This document shows, piece after piece, positions 63,099 through 64,000 of a stretch of DNA of 64,000 bases; position 1 is the stretch's first letter; each line of letters begins with the position of its first letter. The notes beneath the pieces are model-generated. The model made no database searches. It was not told where the DNA came from and worked only from the letters and a program-made list of their open reading frames with translations. The translations under genes and the position numbers were made by a program. The stretch comes from Lachnospiraceae bacterium (GTDB taxonomy: Bacteria > Bacillota > Clostridia > Lachnospirales > Lachnospiraceae). The DNA is taken from contig CAJTIR010000012.1 in the NCBI GenBank assembly GCA_910576385.1, positions 1-64,000 on the forward strand, written 5' to 3'.

Positions 63099-64000
63099 AT
63101 GACTAAGACGGCAATAAAAGACTTACTGGCAGGCACCTATAATGCTACGCCTGTGTACAGTAAAACTGGACAGATGATACTTCCTGCACATACTCTTCTG
63201 ACGACACAACAGATTTCCCGTTTAGAATTTTATGGCATTGATTGGGTAAATATTCAGGATCCCTCAGATTCGGCCGCTGATACAGATACTACTGCACAAG
63301 AAGAAGAATTTGTATCTTTTTCCCAAAAACTACGCAAAAGCAGGGAATTTCATGCCTTTAAAGTAGACTATGTGAAACAAACACAATTTTTGGAATCATC
63401 CTTTGATAATCTTCTCACCAAAAGTACCCCAGTGGAACCAGATAAACTAATCAAACATGTGAGTAGTCTTTATGTCAATAATTTTACTTCACTTTCTGTG
63501 TTTGACATGCTGCACAATATGCGTCAAGTAGATGATTCCACCTATGCGCACAGCGTCAATGTCGCACTGATTGCACGCATGTTGGGCGAATGGCTTCATT
63601 TACCAGAGGAAGAACTGGATGTACTGACAGTTGCAGGACTTTTACACGATATTGGAAAATGCACCATCAATCAAAAAATTCTCTCCAAACCAGGCGCTCT
63701 CACCCCTACGGAATTTTCCCAGGTAAAACAGCACCCAAAAAACGGAGCCAATATCCTTGCCTCCCAGAAATTGGACAAACGTATCATTGATGCAGCTCTG
63801 ATGCATCATGAACGCTGTGATGGCAGCGGTTATCCCTCCAAACTCAAGAGCAATGAGATCTCTGACTTTGCAAAAATTATTGCGATTGCTGATGTTTATG
63901 ATGCAATGACCTCCAGCCGCTGTTACCGCAAGGGCTTGTGCCCCTTTGAGGTAATTGCTACTTTTGAGCGTGAAGGACTGGAAAAATATGGTACAGAGTA
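63099..64000 (+). CDS. HD-GYP domain phosphodiesterase, 3' end outside window
   Basis: The only clear plus-strand gene, open for 300 codons to the window end. An N-terminal domain of about 110 residues without a recognised motif precedes an HD-GYP domain with His183-Asp184 in LLHDIGKCTIN, HPKNGANIL, and HHERCDGSGYP (His236, His237). Such proteins hydrolyse c-di-GMP to pGpG or GMP, or related dinucleotides. AAAGGAGGT precedes the ATG by 4-5 bases. It is divergent from the fab operon. The promoter is not clear. Confidence 0.9.
   Translation, partial: MTKTAIKDLLAGTYNATPVYSKTGQMILPAHTLLTTQQISRLEFYGIDWVNIQDPSDSAADTDTTAQEEEFVSFSQKLRKSREFHAFKVDYVKQTQFLESSFDNLLTKSTPVEPDKLIKHVSSLYVNNFTSLSVFDMLHNMRQVDDSTYAHSVNVALIARMLGEWLHLPEEELDVLTVAGLLHDIGKCTINQKILSKPGALTPTEFSQVKQHPKNGANILASQKLDKRIIDAALMHHERCDGSGYPSKLKSNEISDFAKIIAIADVYDAMTSSRCYRKGLCPFEVIATFEREGLEKYGTE

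Overview
The window looks like chromosomal DNA of a motile, endospore-lineage Firmicute, most likely a Lachnospiraceae-type gut clostridium. This is inferred from a single giant fla/che operon with FliY, CheC, CheD, FlbD and MotE-like genes, a CodY repressor, a sporulation sigma factor K, a FabK-based fatty-acid operon with a fused accDA, and a Tn1549/CTn-like conjugative-element fragment. No rRNA, tRNA or CRISPR array was seen. Almost everything is on the minus strand; the only convincing plus-strand gene is the HD-GYP gene at the right edge.

Left edge (1-5.4 kb), accessory DNA. The end of an IS3-family element truncates a thioester-domain surface-protein gene. Behind it lie parB and parA of an integrative element, an IS200-type tnpA, and a very A+T-rich 488-codon gene with a C-terminal HEPN motif (Rx4H), a candidate ApeA-like anti-phage RNase. 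A G-rich, quadruplex-capable inverted repeat lies between this and the core genome.

5.4-7.6 kb: rpsB-tsf with its own promoter and terminator.

7.6-42.9 kb: the fla/che operon, read from a sigma-A-type promoter before flgB. Basal body and export apparatus come first (flgB, flgC, fliE-fliJ, motE-like), then hook (fliK, flgD, hook-associated gene, flgE, flbD), motor and switch (motA, motB, fliL, fliM, fliY, cheY), export gate (fliO, P, Q, R, flhB, flhA), placement factors (flhF, flhG), PilZ, chemotaxis (cheB, A, W, C, D), sigma-28 and FapA. A SwrB-like gene and two small unknown genes end it. Placement between codY/topA/dprA and rpsB-tsf matches the Bacillus layout, but trmFO-xerC-hslVU are missing between topA and codY. 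Several strong stem-loops sit in the few gaps and may tune expression inside the operon.

43-53.3 kb: codY, topA, dprA, comM/yifB, sigK without a pro-sequence, a DUF5662 gene, traX, and a GlgX-like GH13 protein that has lost its catalytic residues. Two related cloverleaf-forming repeats (about 49.02-49.22 and 53.39-53.58 kb) share one architecture with compensatory stem changes and are the most unusual non-coding signal here.

53.5-62.9 kb: a complete malonyl-CoA and elongation operon except for fabH: acpP, fabK, fabD, fabG, fabF, accB, fabZ, accC, accDA and a second FabK/NMO-like gene. It starts at a near-consensus promoter whose -10 is overlapped by a FabT-type palindrome. Divergent from it is an HD-GYP gene running off the window.
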